Made by a program: the position numbers and the translations under genes. The notes under the pieces were generated by a model. That model saw nothing but the letters and a program-made list of their open reading frames with translations, was not told the origin of the DNA and ran no database searches. From Candidatus Pelethomonas intestinigallinarum (GTDB lineage Bacteria; Bacillota; Clostridia; Oscillospirales; Oscillospiraceae), in NCBI GenBank assembly GCA_018712665.1, contig DVGP01000210.1, positions 1-26,220 of the forward strand: 26,220 nt of DNA, read 5' to 3'. Positions 1-6,659 of this stretch are shown here, in pieces. Positions within the stretch are counted from its first letter, which is position 1, and the number at the start of each line of letters is the position of its first letter.

Positions 1-192
1 GAAGCCCACCACCAGGAAATTCACCGAGCCGGTGGAGCCAACGGCGGCCAGGGCCGCGCCGCCCAGGGTCTTGCCCACGATAGCGGTGTCCACCACGTTG
101 TAGAGCTGCTGGAACAGGTAGCCGAAGAGGATGGGAATGCCGAAGCTGAGGATCAGCCTCATGGGGTTGCCCCGGGTCAGATTTCTCGTCAT
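1..192 (-). CDS. MATE family efflux transporter, N-terminal 64 residues (cut by window edge)
   Basis: The minus-strand frame starts with ATG at 192 and stays open to the window edge. The visible protein begins MTRNLTRGNPMRLILSFGIP and continues with a hydrophobic stretch, then the LFQQLYNVVDTAIVGKTLG segment that is typical of the first two helices of MATE (multi-antimicrobial extrusion, DinF/NorM-like) transporters. Members of this family export drugs or metabolites across the cytoplasmic membrane using a sodium or proton gradient. The start is supported by an AGGAGG ribosome binding site about nine bases upstream and a promoter at 241-268. The substrate cannot be told from this fragment, and most of the gene lies outside the window. 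Confidence 0.88.
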   Translation of the reverse strand, partial: MTRNLTRGNPMRLILSFGIPILFGYLFQQLYNVVDTAIVGKTLGGAALAAVGSTGSVNFLVVGF

Positions 193-240
193 GGGAAAGC
201 GCCTCCTGAAGGGGGAAATATCATTCAAAACCGTCACATG

Positions 241-268
241 ATTATAGAGGATCGAGGCCGGATTGCAA
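241..268 (-). promoter_or_regulatory. sigma-A-type promoter for the MATE gene
   Basis: Read on the minus strand there is TTGCAA, a 16-base spacer and a perfect TATAAT, about 50 bases before the MATE start codon. The rest of the gap 193-417 holds only this promoter and the hairpin at 353-383. Confidence 0.7.
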
Positions 269-352
269 GCGGGATTTTGTGGGAACTTTTTATAGGGCTG
301 TGGACATGAATTTGTACAGAATAGCGAAGCGTTGGGCCGCAATGGGGCGGAA

Positions 353-383
353 GGCCCCCAGCGCGGGATACGCGCCGGGGGCC
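353..383 (-). terminator. hairpin downstream of the polysaccharide deacetylase gene
   Basis: Two 13-base arms (GGCCCCCAGCGCG and CGCGCCGGGGGCC) pair with a single G-U pair around the loop GGATA. The hairpin lies 35 bases after the stop codon of the minus-strand deacetylase gene. No clear U-run follows, so it may act as an mRNA 3'-end stabiliser or a weak terminator. Confidence 0.55.
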
Positions 384-417
384 TCTGTATATCCAATATG
401 CTTTTTCCGTTATCCGT

Positions 418-1743
418 TCACAGCCATCCCGGAGGTTCGGTGCCGGCAGGGGGCTGCTCCTCCGCCGGGGGCAGGAGCTCCGCCCCCTCCTCCGGGGAGA
501 CTGGGACCGGCTCCTCTTCCGGCAGCGGCTCCCCCGCTGGGGCCTCCCCGCTGGGCAGGGCGGGCTGCTCTTCAGGGATGCTGCCTGCTGGCAGGTCCGG
601 CGCCGCCTCCGGTGGGGCAGGAGACGGCGAGGGCTGCTCCTCCGCCGGCGGCGTGGAAGGCTGGACGGGTTCCTCCGACACGGGGACCGCCGGGGGCTGG
701 GCGGGCTGATCCGCTGCGGGGTCCTCCGCAGGCTGGGAGACGGGGGGCTGCTGGGAGGATGGCGCGCCGCTCTCCGCTTCCTGGGCGGGCACCTCCTCAG
801 ATGTCTCGGGCTTGGCCGGGAGCTGGAGGGGCGTATCGGTGCGGCCGTGGGTGGTGAAGTAGGTATAGCCGTAGAACTGGCCCGGCTGGAGCAGCTCGCC
901 GTAGTAGTAGGCCATCAGCTCGCTGACGGTGACCAGCTGGTACCCCTCCTCAATGAGCCAGGGCACCACCGTCTTCATGGCCTCCACGGTGGTCTCGTAG
1001 GTGCTGTGGAGGAGAACGATCTCCCCGTCCAGGCTCTCCAGGCTCTGGATGGAGTCGATGACCTTCTGGGCGTCCTGGCTGAGCCAGTCCTGGGTGTCCA
1101 CGGTCCAGGTGATGACGCTGCGGCCTGTGGCGTATTTCACCGTCTTGTTCACCGCGCCGTAGGGTGGGCGCAGCAGGGTGGGGGCCTGGCCGGTGGCGGC
1201 GGCGATGGCCAGGTCCGCCGCGTCCAGGTCCGCCAGGAGCGTGTCCTGCTTCAGCTTGCTGAGATCCTTGTGGGCGTTGGAGTGGCTTCCGATCTCGCAG
1301 CCGAGTTCCGCCATCCGAGTTAGAACGTCCGGATACCGGGCGGCGTTCACCCCCACCTCAAAGAAGGTGGCCACGGCGTGGTTCTCCTCCAGAATGTCCA
1401 GGATCTGGCCGGTGTAGACCTGGTGGGGGCCGTCGTCAAAGGTCAGGGCCACCATGGGGCCGGTGGGATCAATGGTCCGGACATAGGGCTCCTCTGGCGA
1501 GACCTCCGCCTCGGGGGCATCCTCCGGCTGCTGAGCGGCGTCAGAGGCATCCGCCGGGGCTTCGGCCTCCGGCTCCGCTGGAGGCTCCGCGGCGGTGGGC
1601 TCTCTGTCCCCGGCGGGACGCGGCGTACCGCTTTGGATGGTCAGGTCCTCCGCTTCCGTGGAGGACGGGGCGGCGGCGCTGCCGCAGCCGATGCAGGCGA
1701 GGAGGAGTGACAAAGCCAACAGGCAGGTGAGGAGACGTTTCAT
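418..1743 (-). CDS. Lipoprotein polysaccharide deacetylase (NodB domain) with long Pro/Glu-rich tails
   Basis: The 441-residue protein has a lipoprotein signal peptide with lipobox LLAC (Cys17) and an acidic Ala/Pro/Glu-rich linker at about 22-88. The NodB homology domain follows at about 95-280. All its motifs are present: TFDDGP (catalytic and metal Asp103/Asp104), SHSNAH (metal ligands His154 and His158), LRPPYG (Arg192), WTVDTQDW and LLHS (His246). This family removes N-acetyl groups from peptidoglycan or other GlcNAc polymers outside the cell. The last 130 or so residues are a disordered tail of Pro, Glu, Ala and Ser, which could span or bind the wall (inference). All catalytic residues are intact. 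The start has an AAGGAAG binding site eight bases upstream. The substrate (peptidoglycan or a secondary polysaccharide) is not known. Confidence 0.9.
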   Translation of the reverse strand: MKRLLTCLLALSLLLACIGCGSAAAPSSTEAEDLTIQSGTPRPAGDREPTAAEPPAEPEAEAPADASDAAQQPEDAPEAEVSPEEPYVRTIDPTGPMVALTFDDGPHQVYTGQILDILEENHAVATFFEVGVNAARYPDVLTRMAELGCEIGSHSNAHKDLSKLKQDTLLADLDAADLAIAAATGQAPTLLRPPYGAVNKTVKYATGRSVITWTVDTQDWLSQDAQKVIDSIQSLESLDGEIVLLHSTYETTVEAMKTVVPWLIEEGYQLVTVSELMAYYYGELLQPGQFYGYTYFTTHGRTDTPLQLPAKPETSEEVPAQEAESGAPSSQQPPVSQPAEDPAADQPAQPPAVPVSEEPVQPSTPPAEEQPSPSPAPPEAAPDLPAGSIPEEQPALPSGEAPAGEPLPEEEPVPVSPEEGAELLPPAEEQPPAGTEPPGWL

Positions 1744-1775
1744 AGGGGGAACTTCCTTCGACAGTATTTGACCCT

Positions 1776-1804
1776 ATTATCGCCTGCCTCCCTGCCAAAA
1801 ACAA
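1776..1804 (-). promoter_or_regulatory. Likely promoter of the polysaccharide deacetylase gene
   Basis: On the minus strand TTGTTT is followed by a 17-base spacer and GATAAT, about 33 bases upstream of the start codon. The -35 match is moderate and the -10 is good. Confidence 0.5.
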
Positions 1805-1837
1805 CCTCGAACCGGTAACAGATTGGATAACAAACGG

Positions 1838-2191
1838 TTACAAATCCGCTGCGTCTTCGTGGTCCGGCTTATGCTCGGCGTACCACATGTTCCAGTGAAA
1901 GCGATAGGCCCGGAAGGCCGCCTCGTCGCCGCATAGGATACGCAGGCTCTCCGCCTCCGGCCGGTCGTAGAGCAGATCCGTCACAGCCCGCAGCACCGCG
2001 GCGGCGGCCTGGCTGACGGGGAAGCCGAAGGGGGCGGTGTCGAAGCAGGCTATGGTCAGCGCCCGTTCCCCCCGGTCCAGGTCCCGGAGCAGCCGGTCCC
2101 GGTACCAGCGGGCCAGAGCTTCCGGCGTCTCTGGAGAGACAGGAGGCATGGGCAGGCCGTCCTGCCTGCGCAAAGAGACCTTTTCTGTCAT
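1838..2191 (-). CDS. Small protein resembling the C-terminal half of a macrodomain
   Basis: This 117-residue protein has its own ribosome binding site (AGGA eight bases before ATG). Residues about 42-105 read ALTIACFDTAPFGFPVSQAA, then a helix and a strand ending RILCGDEAAFRAYRF. This follows the pattern of the C-terminal half of macrodomains, in which a strand leads to a S/T-G-x-Y/F-G-F/Y-P loop, an amphipathic helix, and a final strand with an acidic turn. The N-terminal ADP-ribose-binding half is missing and the usual Gly of the loop is Ala. It may be a remnant, a shortened family, or coincidence. It sits upstream of the deacetylase gene on the same strand with about 95 bases between them, so a shared job is not evident. 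Function unknown. Confidence 0.6.
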   Translation of the reverse strand: MTEKVSLRRQDGLPMPPVSPETPEALARWYRDRLLRDLDRGERALTIACFDTAPFGFPVSQAAAAVLRAVTDLLYDRPEAESLRILCGDEAAFRAYRFHWNMWYAEHKPDHEDAADL

Positions 2192-2252
2192 AAATTTGTC
2201 CTCATTTTACAGTTTGTTCACAGCTTGTTTTCGATTGATACCGGATTGTCAC

Positions 2253-2281
2253 TTGAGAAAATGGGATTTTTTTGGTATACT
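2253..2281 (+). promoter_or_regulatory. sigma-A-type promoter of the TIM-barrel gene
   Basis: TTGAGA, a 17-base spacer and TATACT on the plus strand, about 85 bases upstream of the GTG start at 2367. The gap 2192-2366 is otherwise plain; a promoter for the divergent minus-strand gene was not clear. Confidence 0.7.
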
Positions 2282-2366
2282 GGAATCACAAATTTTGGCC
2301 CTGTTCCCGCGGGAAGCGGGCGGGCCGCCGCAGTGCAGTACAAATCGACTGGGAAAGGAGACAGCA

Positions 2367-3038
2367 GTGCAAAAGTTCATACCATCCTATAACGGTACCC
2401 TCCGCAGCCATCTGGTGGAGGTGCCCTCCTGTATCTCCGCTTGCTCCGGTATCCGCGTTTTCGGCCGGAGAATCAAGTCCGTGGTGTTTTCCACCGATGT
2501 TTCCATCATCAAGAACATCAACGGCGACGCCATCATCGCGGTCTATCCCTTCACCCCCCAGCCCATCATCGCCCAGGCCATCATCAGCGTCTCGGACATC
2601 CCGGTGTTTGTGGGCGTGGGGGGCGGCCGGACCAACGGGCCCCGGTCGGTGCGCCTGGCGGCCTACGCCGAGCACCAGGGGGCCTTCGGCGTGGTGGTCA
2701 ACGCGCCCATCACCGACATCACCATCTCCCAGATCAAGGAGGTGGTGGACATCCCCGTGATCGCCACCATCGTGTCCACCCAGATGGACGTGGGTAAGCG
2801 CCTGGCCAGCGGCGCGGACATCCTCAACGTCTCCGGCGCCGCCCAGACCCCGGAGATCGTCCGCCAGATCCGGCAGCAGTTTCCGGAGGTGCCCATCATC
2901 GCCACCGGCGGGCCCACGGAGGAGTCCATCATGGCCACCATCGAGGCCGGCGCCAACGCCATCACCTATACGCCCCCCACCAACGGGGAGCTGTTTGCCG
3001 AGAGTATGCGGAAGTACCGGGCCAGATACGAGGAGTAA
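2367..3038 (+). CDS. Conserved TIM-barrel protein of unknown function (often labelled 'hydrolase')
   Basis: The 223-residue protein is read from GTG at 2367, with AAAGGAG six bases upstream. The longer upstream frame has no binding site and crosses the promoter, so it was not used. It shows the alternating strands and helices of a (beta/alpha)8 barrel: VVFSTDVSIIKN, IIAVYPFTPQP, IPVFVGVGGG, GAFGVVVNAPI, IPVIATIVS, GADILNVSGAA, VPIIATGGPTEE and GANAITYTPPT. The late ATGG-P-T and GANA-ITYT loops resemble the phosphate-binding loops of phosphosugar and thiamin-type barrels. Similar proteins are widespread in Clostridia and are usually named only by fold. It is a single-gene transcript with its own promoter. 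The catalytic activity is not known; an anabolic phosphosugar or nucleotide-related role is only a guess. Confidence 0.85.
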   Translation: MQKFIPSYNGTLRSHLVEVPSCISACSGIRVFGRRIKSVVFSTDVSIIKNINGDAIIAVYPFTPQPIIAQAIISVSDIPVFVGVGGGRTNGPRSVRLAAYAEHQGAFGVVVNAPITDITISQIKEVVDIPVIATIVSTQMDVGKRLASGADILNVSGAAQTPEIVRQIRQQFPEVPIIATGGPTEESIMATIEAGANAITYTPPTNGELFAESMRKYRARYEE

Positions 3039-3280
3039 ACAGAAGGACCAGCCTGAGAAATGCCGTTACTTTCCCACTGCTCCGCAGTGTGAAAGTCCTC
3101 GCTGCGCAGCCGTCGGCGGCTTCGCCGCCCTACGGATGCGGCGTACCCCTTGCGGGTGCTGCGCGAGCCGCACGCCTTGCGAGGCAAGGCTTTGCGGGGC
3201 ATTCGATTTCATTCGAGGCGGGCTCTGCCCCCTCGAGCTCCCCCTGTGCCGCACGGTATCTTCTCTTCTGAGGATAGTTC

Positions 3281-3329
3281 TTGACACGCTGAAAGGCCGC
3301 CCCGCGGGGCGGCCCTTTCAGCGTGTCAA
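3281..3329. repeat. Long inverted repeat inside R1
   Basis: Arms of about 24 bases (TTGACACGCTGAAAGGCCGC and on to CCCCG) pair almost perfectly with their complement, with one extra G. The central 27 bases at 3292-3318 are identical to 3515-3541. No U-run follows, so it is a structural repeat rather than an obvious terminator, although it lies downstream of the TIM-barrel gene. Confidence 0.85.
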
Positions 3330-3513
3330 AAGCCTCGCAGAGTTCCGCCGCCCGCAGGCGGCGGAAGAAAATGAAATCGTTTTTCCGGCGGCATGTTCGT
3401 CGGAAAAACACTTTGCGCGAAGCGAGCGTCGCAGGACCCGCCAGGGGCCGAGGCGCAGAGCGGAGCGAATTCTCCTTTTGGCGGAAAAGGCGTTAGCCTT
3501 TTTCGACAGTCTC

Positions 3514-3543
3514 AAAAGGCCGCCCCGCGGGGCGGCCCTTTTT
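3514..3543. terminator. Bidirectional intrinsic terminator after the aminotransferase gene
   Basis: AAAAGGCCGCCCCG pairs with CGGGGCGGCCCTTTT and is followed by T-runs on both strands. It lies 10 bases beyond the stop codon of the minus-strand aminotransferase and closes R1 on the right. Confidence 0.85.
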
Positions 3544-3553
3544 GTGCGTGAGT

Positions 3554-4750
3554 TTACTTCGCTCTGCTGTTGTAGGCCTCGATGCCCTTGGCCAGCAGGT
3601 CCATGGCCCGCTCCAGATCCTTCTGCTTGAGGACGTAGGCGATGCGGACCTCGTTGACGCCCTTGCCCGGGGTGGCGTAGAAGGGGCCGCCGGGGGCGAA
3701 CATCACGGTGTCGCCGTTGTCGTCAAAGTCGGTGAGCAGCCACTTCTGGAAGGCGTCGGCGTCGTCCACCGGCAGGGCGGCCATCAGGTAGAAGGCGCCC
3801 CGGGGACACTCGCAGATGACGCCGGGGATCTCCTTGAGCTTGGCCACCACGGTGTCCCGGCGGCGCTTGTACTCCTCCCGGACGGCGGCGAAGTACTCCG
3901 GCCCCACGTCGTACAGGGCGGCGGAGGCGATCTGGTCCAGGGTGGCCACGCTCAGCCGGGCCTGGCAGTACTTCATGGCCTCGCCCATCAGCTCCTTGTT
4001 CCGGCTGATGATGCACCCGATCCGGGCGCCGCAGGCGGAGAACCGCTTGGAGACGGTGTCGATGACAACCACGTTGTCCGCCGCGTCGGCGAACTCGCCC
4101 AGAGACTGGAGGGGCTCCCCGGCGTAGACGAATTCCCGGTAGGCCTCGTCGCCGATGATGAACAGCTCGTGCTCCTTGGCGATGTCAACCATCATCCGCA
4201 TCTCCTCAGGGGTGAGGACCGCGCCGGTGGGGTTGCCGGGATTGGTGCACATGATGGCACGGGTGTGCTCGTTGATCTCCGCTTCGATCTTCGCCCGGTC
4301 GGCGTAGTGGTAGCCGGACTCCGGGGTGGTGGGGATGGGGTGGATCTTGGCCCCACAGGTGTTGACCATGGTGTTGTAGTTGGGGTAGAAGGGCTCGGGG
4401 ATGAGGATCTCGTCGCCGTCGTCCAGGATGCAGTTGAGGGTGATTTGCAGCGCCTCGCTGCCGCCGGTGGTGATGAGGATCTCATCCTGCTCGAAGTGCA
4501 TGTTCAGGTTGTCGTAGTACTTCTGGATGGCCTTGATGAGCACGGGAATGCCGGGAGAGGGGGCGTACTCCAGCACCGGCTGGTGGAAGTCCCGGATGGC
4601 TTGGAAATACTGGGGCGGGGTCTCGATGTCCGGCTGGCCGATGTTCAGGTGGTAGATTTTCTTGCCGGCGGCCTCGGCGGCCACCGCGTAAGGATGGAAC
4701 TTCCGCATGGGGGACAGGCCGCACTTTTTTACCTTGCTGGAAAATTTCAT
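3554..4750 (-). CDS. Class I/II PLP-dependent aminotransferase (aspartate aminotransferase-like)
   Basis: The 398-residue protein is the full length for the fold-type I family. Visible hallmarks are TTGGSEAL (phosphate cup, about 94-101), NPGNPTG (170-176), GDEAYREFVY (Asp201 for the pyridine nitrogen, Tyr204), the Schiff-base lysine in DTVSKRFSACGARIG (Lys235, with Arg243) and a C-terminal NEVRIAYV (Arg369 for the substrate carboxylate). It would transfer an amino group between an amino acid and a 2-oxo acid in the cytoplasm. The subgroup, with YAPSPGIP and GPFYATP, is common in anaerobic Firmicutes, but the exact substrate cannot be read. It is a single-gene transcript with its own consensus promoter (4854-4882) and a roughly 95-base leader containing a perfect hairpin. 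Confidence 0.93.
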   Translation of the reverse strand: MKFSSKVKKCGLSPMRKFHPYAVAAEAAGKKIYHLNIGQPDIETPPQYFQAIRDFHQPVLEYAPSPGIPVLIKAIQKYYDNLNMHFEQDEILITTGGSEALQITLNCILDDGDEILIPEPFYPNYNTMVNTCGAKIHPIPTTPESGYHYADRAKIEAEINEHTRAIMCTNPGNPTGAVLTPEEMRMMVDIAKEHELFIIGDEAYREFVYAGEPLQSLGEFADAADNVVVIDTVSKRFSACGARIGCIISRNKELMGEAMKYCQARLSVATLDQIASAALYDVGPEYFAAVREEYKRRRDTVVAKLKEIPGVICECPRGAFYLMAALPVDDADAFQKWLLTDFDDNGDTVMFAPGGPFYATPGKGVNEVRIAYVLKQKDLERAMDLLAKGIEAYNSRAK

Positions 4751-4796
4751 GGCAGAATCCTCACTCCTCTGATTGATATTTGATACGCGTTCGGGC

Positions 4797-4816
4797 GTCC
4801 CGCCGGATGGCGGGAC
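4797..4816 (-). promoter_or_regulatory. Hairpin in the 5' leader of the aminotransferase
   Basis: GTCCCGCC pairs perfectly with GGCGGGAC around a four-base loop, inside the leader of about 95 bases. On the RNA strand a second small hairpin (GCTCC, loop TCG, GGAGC) precedes it. No known riboswitch was recognised. It may affect mRNA stability or translation. Confidence 0.5.
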
Positions 4817-4853
4817 CGTGAAAGCTCCCGAGGAGCATCTCCATCACAGCTCT

Positions 4854-4882
4854 ATTCTAATATAAGCCGGAAGGGATGTCAA
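4854..4882 (-). promoter_or_regulatory. Strong sigma-A promoter of the aminotransferase gene
   Basis: On the minus strand there is a perfect TTGACA, a 17-base spacer and TAGAAT, about 105 bases before the start codon. Nothing else is seen in 4883-5022. Confidence 0.82.
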
Positions 4883-5022
4883 GAAACGGGAGGCTCTCCG
4901 GTATGGAGAAAATGAGGTGGAGCGAGAACAGGACGCGGCCTGGGAGGGAGGAGGCACATATTGTTAAATTGCCTATATTTTATCTTGTGAACTGTTGAAA
5001 ATGTAAAAAATGGAGTATTGGA

Positions 5023-5051
5023 TTGACTTTTTCTTTGAAATCCGATATCCT
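5023..5051 (+). promoter_or_regulatory. sigma-A promoter of the sugar ABC ATPase gene
   Basis: TTGACT, a 17-base spacer and TATCCT. This predicts a transcript start near 5058 and hence a leader of about 200 bases. Confidence 0.72.
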
Positions 5052-5057
5052 AAACTT

Positions 5058-5258
5058 AGCCTGTGCCTGTGGGGCCTGGCTTTCAAATCATGAGCTGCCG
5101 CGCCACTCCACCACAATGGCCCGGCAGACTGACAAGAAAGGATGTAAGACCGCCGGGACGTGCGGTGCGGCAGTGTGGAGACCTGCCGTAATGGGACTGG
5201 GGACGCTCCCCGGCCCTGAGGCGAGCGCCGCGGAGGCGGGCCCGCTAACGTCTGGAGC
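5058..5258 (+). promoter_or_regulatory. Long structured leader ahead of the ABC ATPase gene
   Basis: An outer helix can form between 5065-5079 and 5209-5222 with small internal loops. Inside it lie a hairpin at 5095-5127 (CTGCCG-C-GCCA with TGGC-C-CGGCAG) and one at 5168-5188 (CGGCAG with CTGCCG). The arms of the two inner hairpins are interchangeable, so alternative pairings are possible. The last bases before ATG (CTGGAGC) put GGAG only one base from the start, which is an unusual spacing for ribosome binding. No known riboswitch class was recognised. Only hand-folding supports this. Confidence 0.45.
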
Positions 5259-6464
5259 ATGGCAACTGTATCCCTGAAGAACATCAAGAAGATCTATCCC
5301 CACAGCAACGACCAGAAGAAGCCCAAGAAGCACAAGAAGGGCGAGGCCCCCGTGGAGGAGAAGAAGGCAAATCTCCAGGTGACGGACGAGGGCGTCGTGG
5401 CGGTCCAGGAGTTCAATCTGGACATCGCGGACCAGGAGTTCATCGTTCTGGTCGGTCCCTCCGGTTGCGGTAAGTCCACCACGCTGCGGATGGTTGCCGG
5501 CCTGGAGGAGATCAGCGGCGGCGAGCTGTACATCGACGGCAAGCTGATGAACGATGTGGCCCCCAAGGACCGTGATATCGCCATGGTCTTCCAGTCCTAC
5601 GCCCTCTATCCCCACATGACCGTCTATGAGAACATGGCCTTCTCCCTGAAGCTGAAGAAGGTGCCCAAGGATGAGATCGACCGGAAGGTCCGCGAGGCCG
5701 CCGCTATCCTGGACATCACCCAGTATCTGGACCGGAAGCCCAAGGCTCTGTCCGGCGGCCAGCGCCAGCGTGTGGCCATCGGCCGCGCCATCGTCCGTGA
5801 GCCCAAGGTGTTCCTGATGGACGAGCCTCTGTCCAACCTGGACGCCAAGCTCCGTAACCAGATGCGCGCCGAGATCATCAAGCTGCGCCAGAAGATCGAC
5901 ACCACCTTTATCTATGTTACCCACGACCAGACCGAGGCCATGACCCTGGGCGACCGGATCGTTATCATGCGCGACGGCTTTATCCAGCAGATCGGCACGC
6001 CGCAGGAGGTCTTCGATCACCCCGCCAACCTGTTCGTAGCCGGTTTCATCGGTACGCCGCAGATGAACTTCTTTGACGCCCGCCTGGTGAAGGATGACAA
6101 GGGCTACCATGTGGACGTCTATGGTGTCCGCGTGGATCTGCCTGAGAGCAAGCAGGCCGCTCTGAAGGCCAAGAATGTGCCGGCTCAGGATATCACCCTT
6201 GGTATCCGTCCCGACCATATCACCCTGGCCCCCGACGGCGCTCCCGGCGGCATCCCCTGCACGGTGGATGTTACCGAGCTGATGGGCAGCACCATCCATA
6301 TGCACGTGAACATCAGCGGCAAGGACGCCATTGTGATCCTGCCCACCATTGACCTGAGCACCGAGCAGAAGACCAACATCGGCTATGGCACCAAGCTGGA
6401 GGTCACCTTCGGCGGCAACGTCGTCCACCTGTTCAGCAAGGAGACGGAGAAGAACCTGCTGTAA
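5259..6464 (+). CDS. Sugar ABC transporter ATPase, MsmK/UgpC/MalK type, without partner genes
   Basis: The 401-residue protein has Walker A GPSGCGKST (66-74), Q-loop FQSYALYPHMTVYENM (111-126), signature LSGGQRQR (164-171), Walker B VFLMDEP with Glu189, D-loop SNLDAK and H-loop THDQTEAMTLGDR (His222). A C-terminal regulatory TOBE/OB domain follows from about 240. An insertion rich in Lys (about 16-38) between the first strand and the nucleotide fold is longer than in typical MsmK. The ATPase powers carbohydrate import by binding permease dimers. No permease or binding-protein gene is nearby; in Firmicutes such orphan MsmK ATPases serve several sugar importers at once, so that is the likely role here. 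The start matches the family (MATVSLKNI) despite the poor ribosome binding spacing. It is transcribed alone, from 5023-5051 to the terminator at 6508. Confidence 0.93.
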   Translation: MATVSLKNIKKIYPHSNDQKKPKKHKKGEAPVEEKKANLQVTDEGVVAVQEFNLDIADQEFIVLVGPSGCGKSTTLRMVAGLEEISGGELYIDGKLMNDVAPKDRDIAMVFQSYALYPHMTVYENMAFSLKLKKVPKDEIDRKVREAAAILDITQYLDRKPKALSGGQRQRVAIGRAIVREPKVFLMDEPLSNLDAKLRNQMRAEIIKLRQKIDTTFIYVTHDQTEAMTLGDRIVIMRDGFIQQIGTPQEVFDHPANLFVAGFIGTPQMNFFDARLVKDDKGYHVDVYGVRVDLPESKQAALKAKNVPAQDITLGIRPDHITLAPDGAPGGIPCTVDVTELMGSTIHMHVNISGKDAIVILPTIDLSTEQKTNIGYGTKLEVTFGGNVVHLFSKETEKNLL

Positions 6465-6507
6465 GTTCTGCCTTCTCTCCCGCAGAATTGATAAAGTGTA
6501 TTTCAAT

Positions 6508-6541
6508 GAGCGGCGCCGCGTTAGCGGCGCCGCTCACTTTT
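6508..6541 (+). terminator. Intrinsic terminator of the ABC ATPase gene
   Basis: GAGCGGCGCCGC pairs perfectly with GCGGCGCCGCTC around GTTA, 43 bases after the stop codon, and is followed by a short T-run. Confidence 0.8.
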
Positions 6542-6630
6542 GCTCCTCTGGAACATCCATGGCCCCTGCTCCTGCTTCTGTGGAAAAGGGAGGGCCGCCC
6601 ATGAATTTACAATCCGGAAACAACTTGTAC

Positions 6631-6659
6631 TTGCGAAATGAGGCACAATCAAGTATAAT
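6631..6659 (+). promoter_or_regulatory. sigma-A promoter of the prsA-like gene
   Basis: TTGCGA, a 17-base spacer and a perfect TATAAT, about 100 bases before the start codon. Confidence 0.75.

Larger units (their letters stand above)
3051..3543. repeat. Mosaic structured intergenic element, copy R1
   Basis: This gap between convergent genes is filled by hairpin-rich modules shared with 18736-19065 (R2) and 22079-22526 (R3). In order it holds A (3051-3100, shared with R2), G (3104-3157, shared with R3) and B (3166-3249, shared with R2). A strong inverted repeat follows (3281-3329), then D (3320-3352, all three copies), H (3343-3366, shared with R2), E (3399-3431, 32 of 33 bases shared with R3), F (3453-3509, shared with R3) and a terminal hairpin (3514-3543). 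Several short frames are open here, but they have no binding sites and consist of the repeat modules, so they are not called as genes. Confidence 0.85.

Noticed and set aside
2037..2366. Longer plus-strand frame upstream of the TIM-barrel protein.
   Set aside because: It overlaps the minus-strand gene and the promoter at 2253-2281; GTG at 2367 has a strong binding site and matches the family start.
3051..3543. The three repeat elements as a CRISPR array or insertion sequence.
   Set aside because: There are no regularly spaced identical repeats, no cas genes, no transposase frame and no clear target-site duplication.
2995..3630. Open frames within element R1 that could be small genes.
   Set aside because: They consist of repeat modules, cross strong hairpins and lack ribosome binding sites; the same modules in R2 and R3 do not keep a reading frame.
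3542..4783. Long open frame antisense to the aminotransferase.
   Set aside because: The minus strand shows every aminotransferase motif; this frame starts inside the terminator.
5177..5188. GGAGACCTGCCG in the ABC ATPase leader resembles the 3' end of a cobalamin riboswitch.
   Set aside because: The GGGAA/GGTG 5' core and the GCCACTG with GGGAAGG segment are missing, and the gene is not linked to cobalamin.
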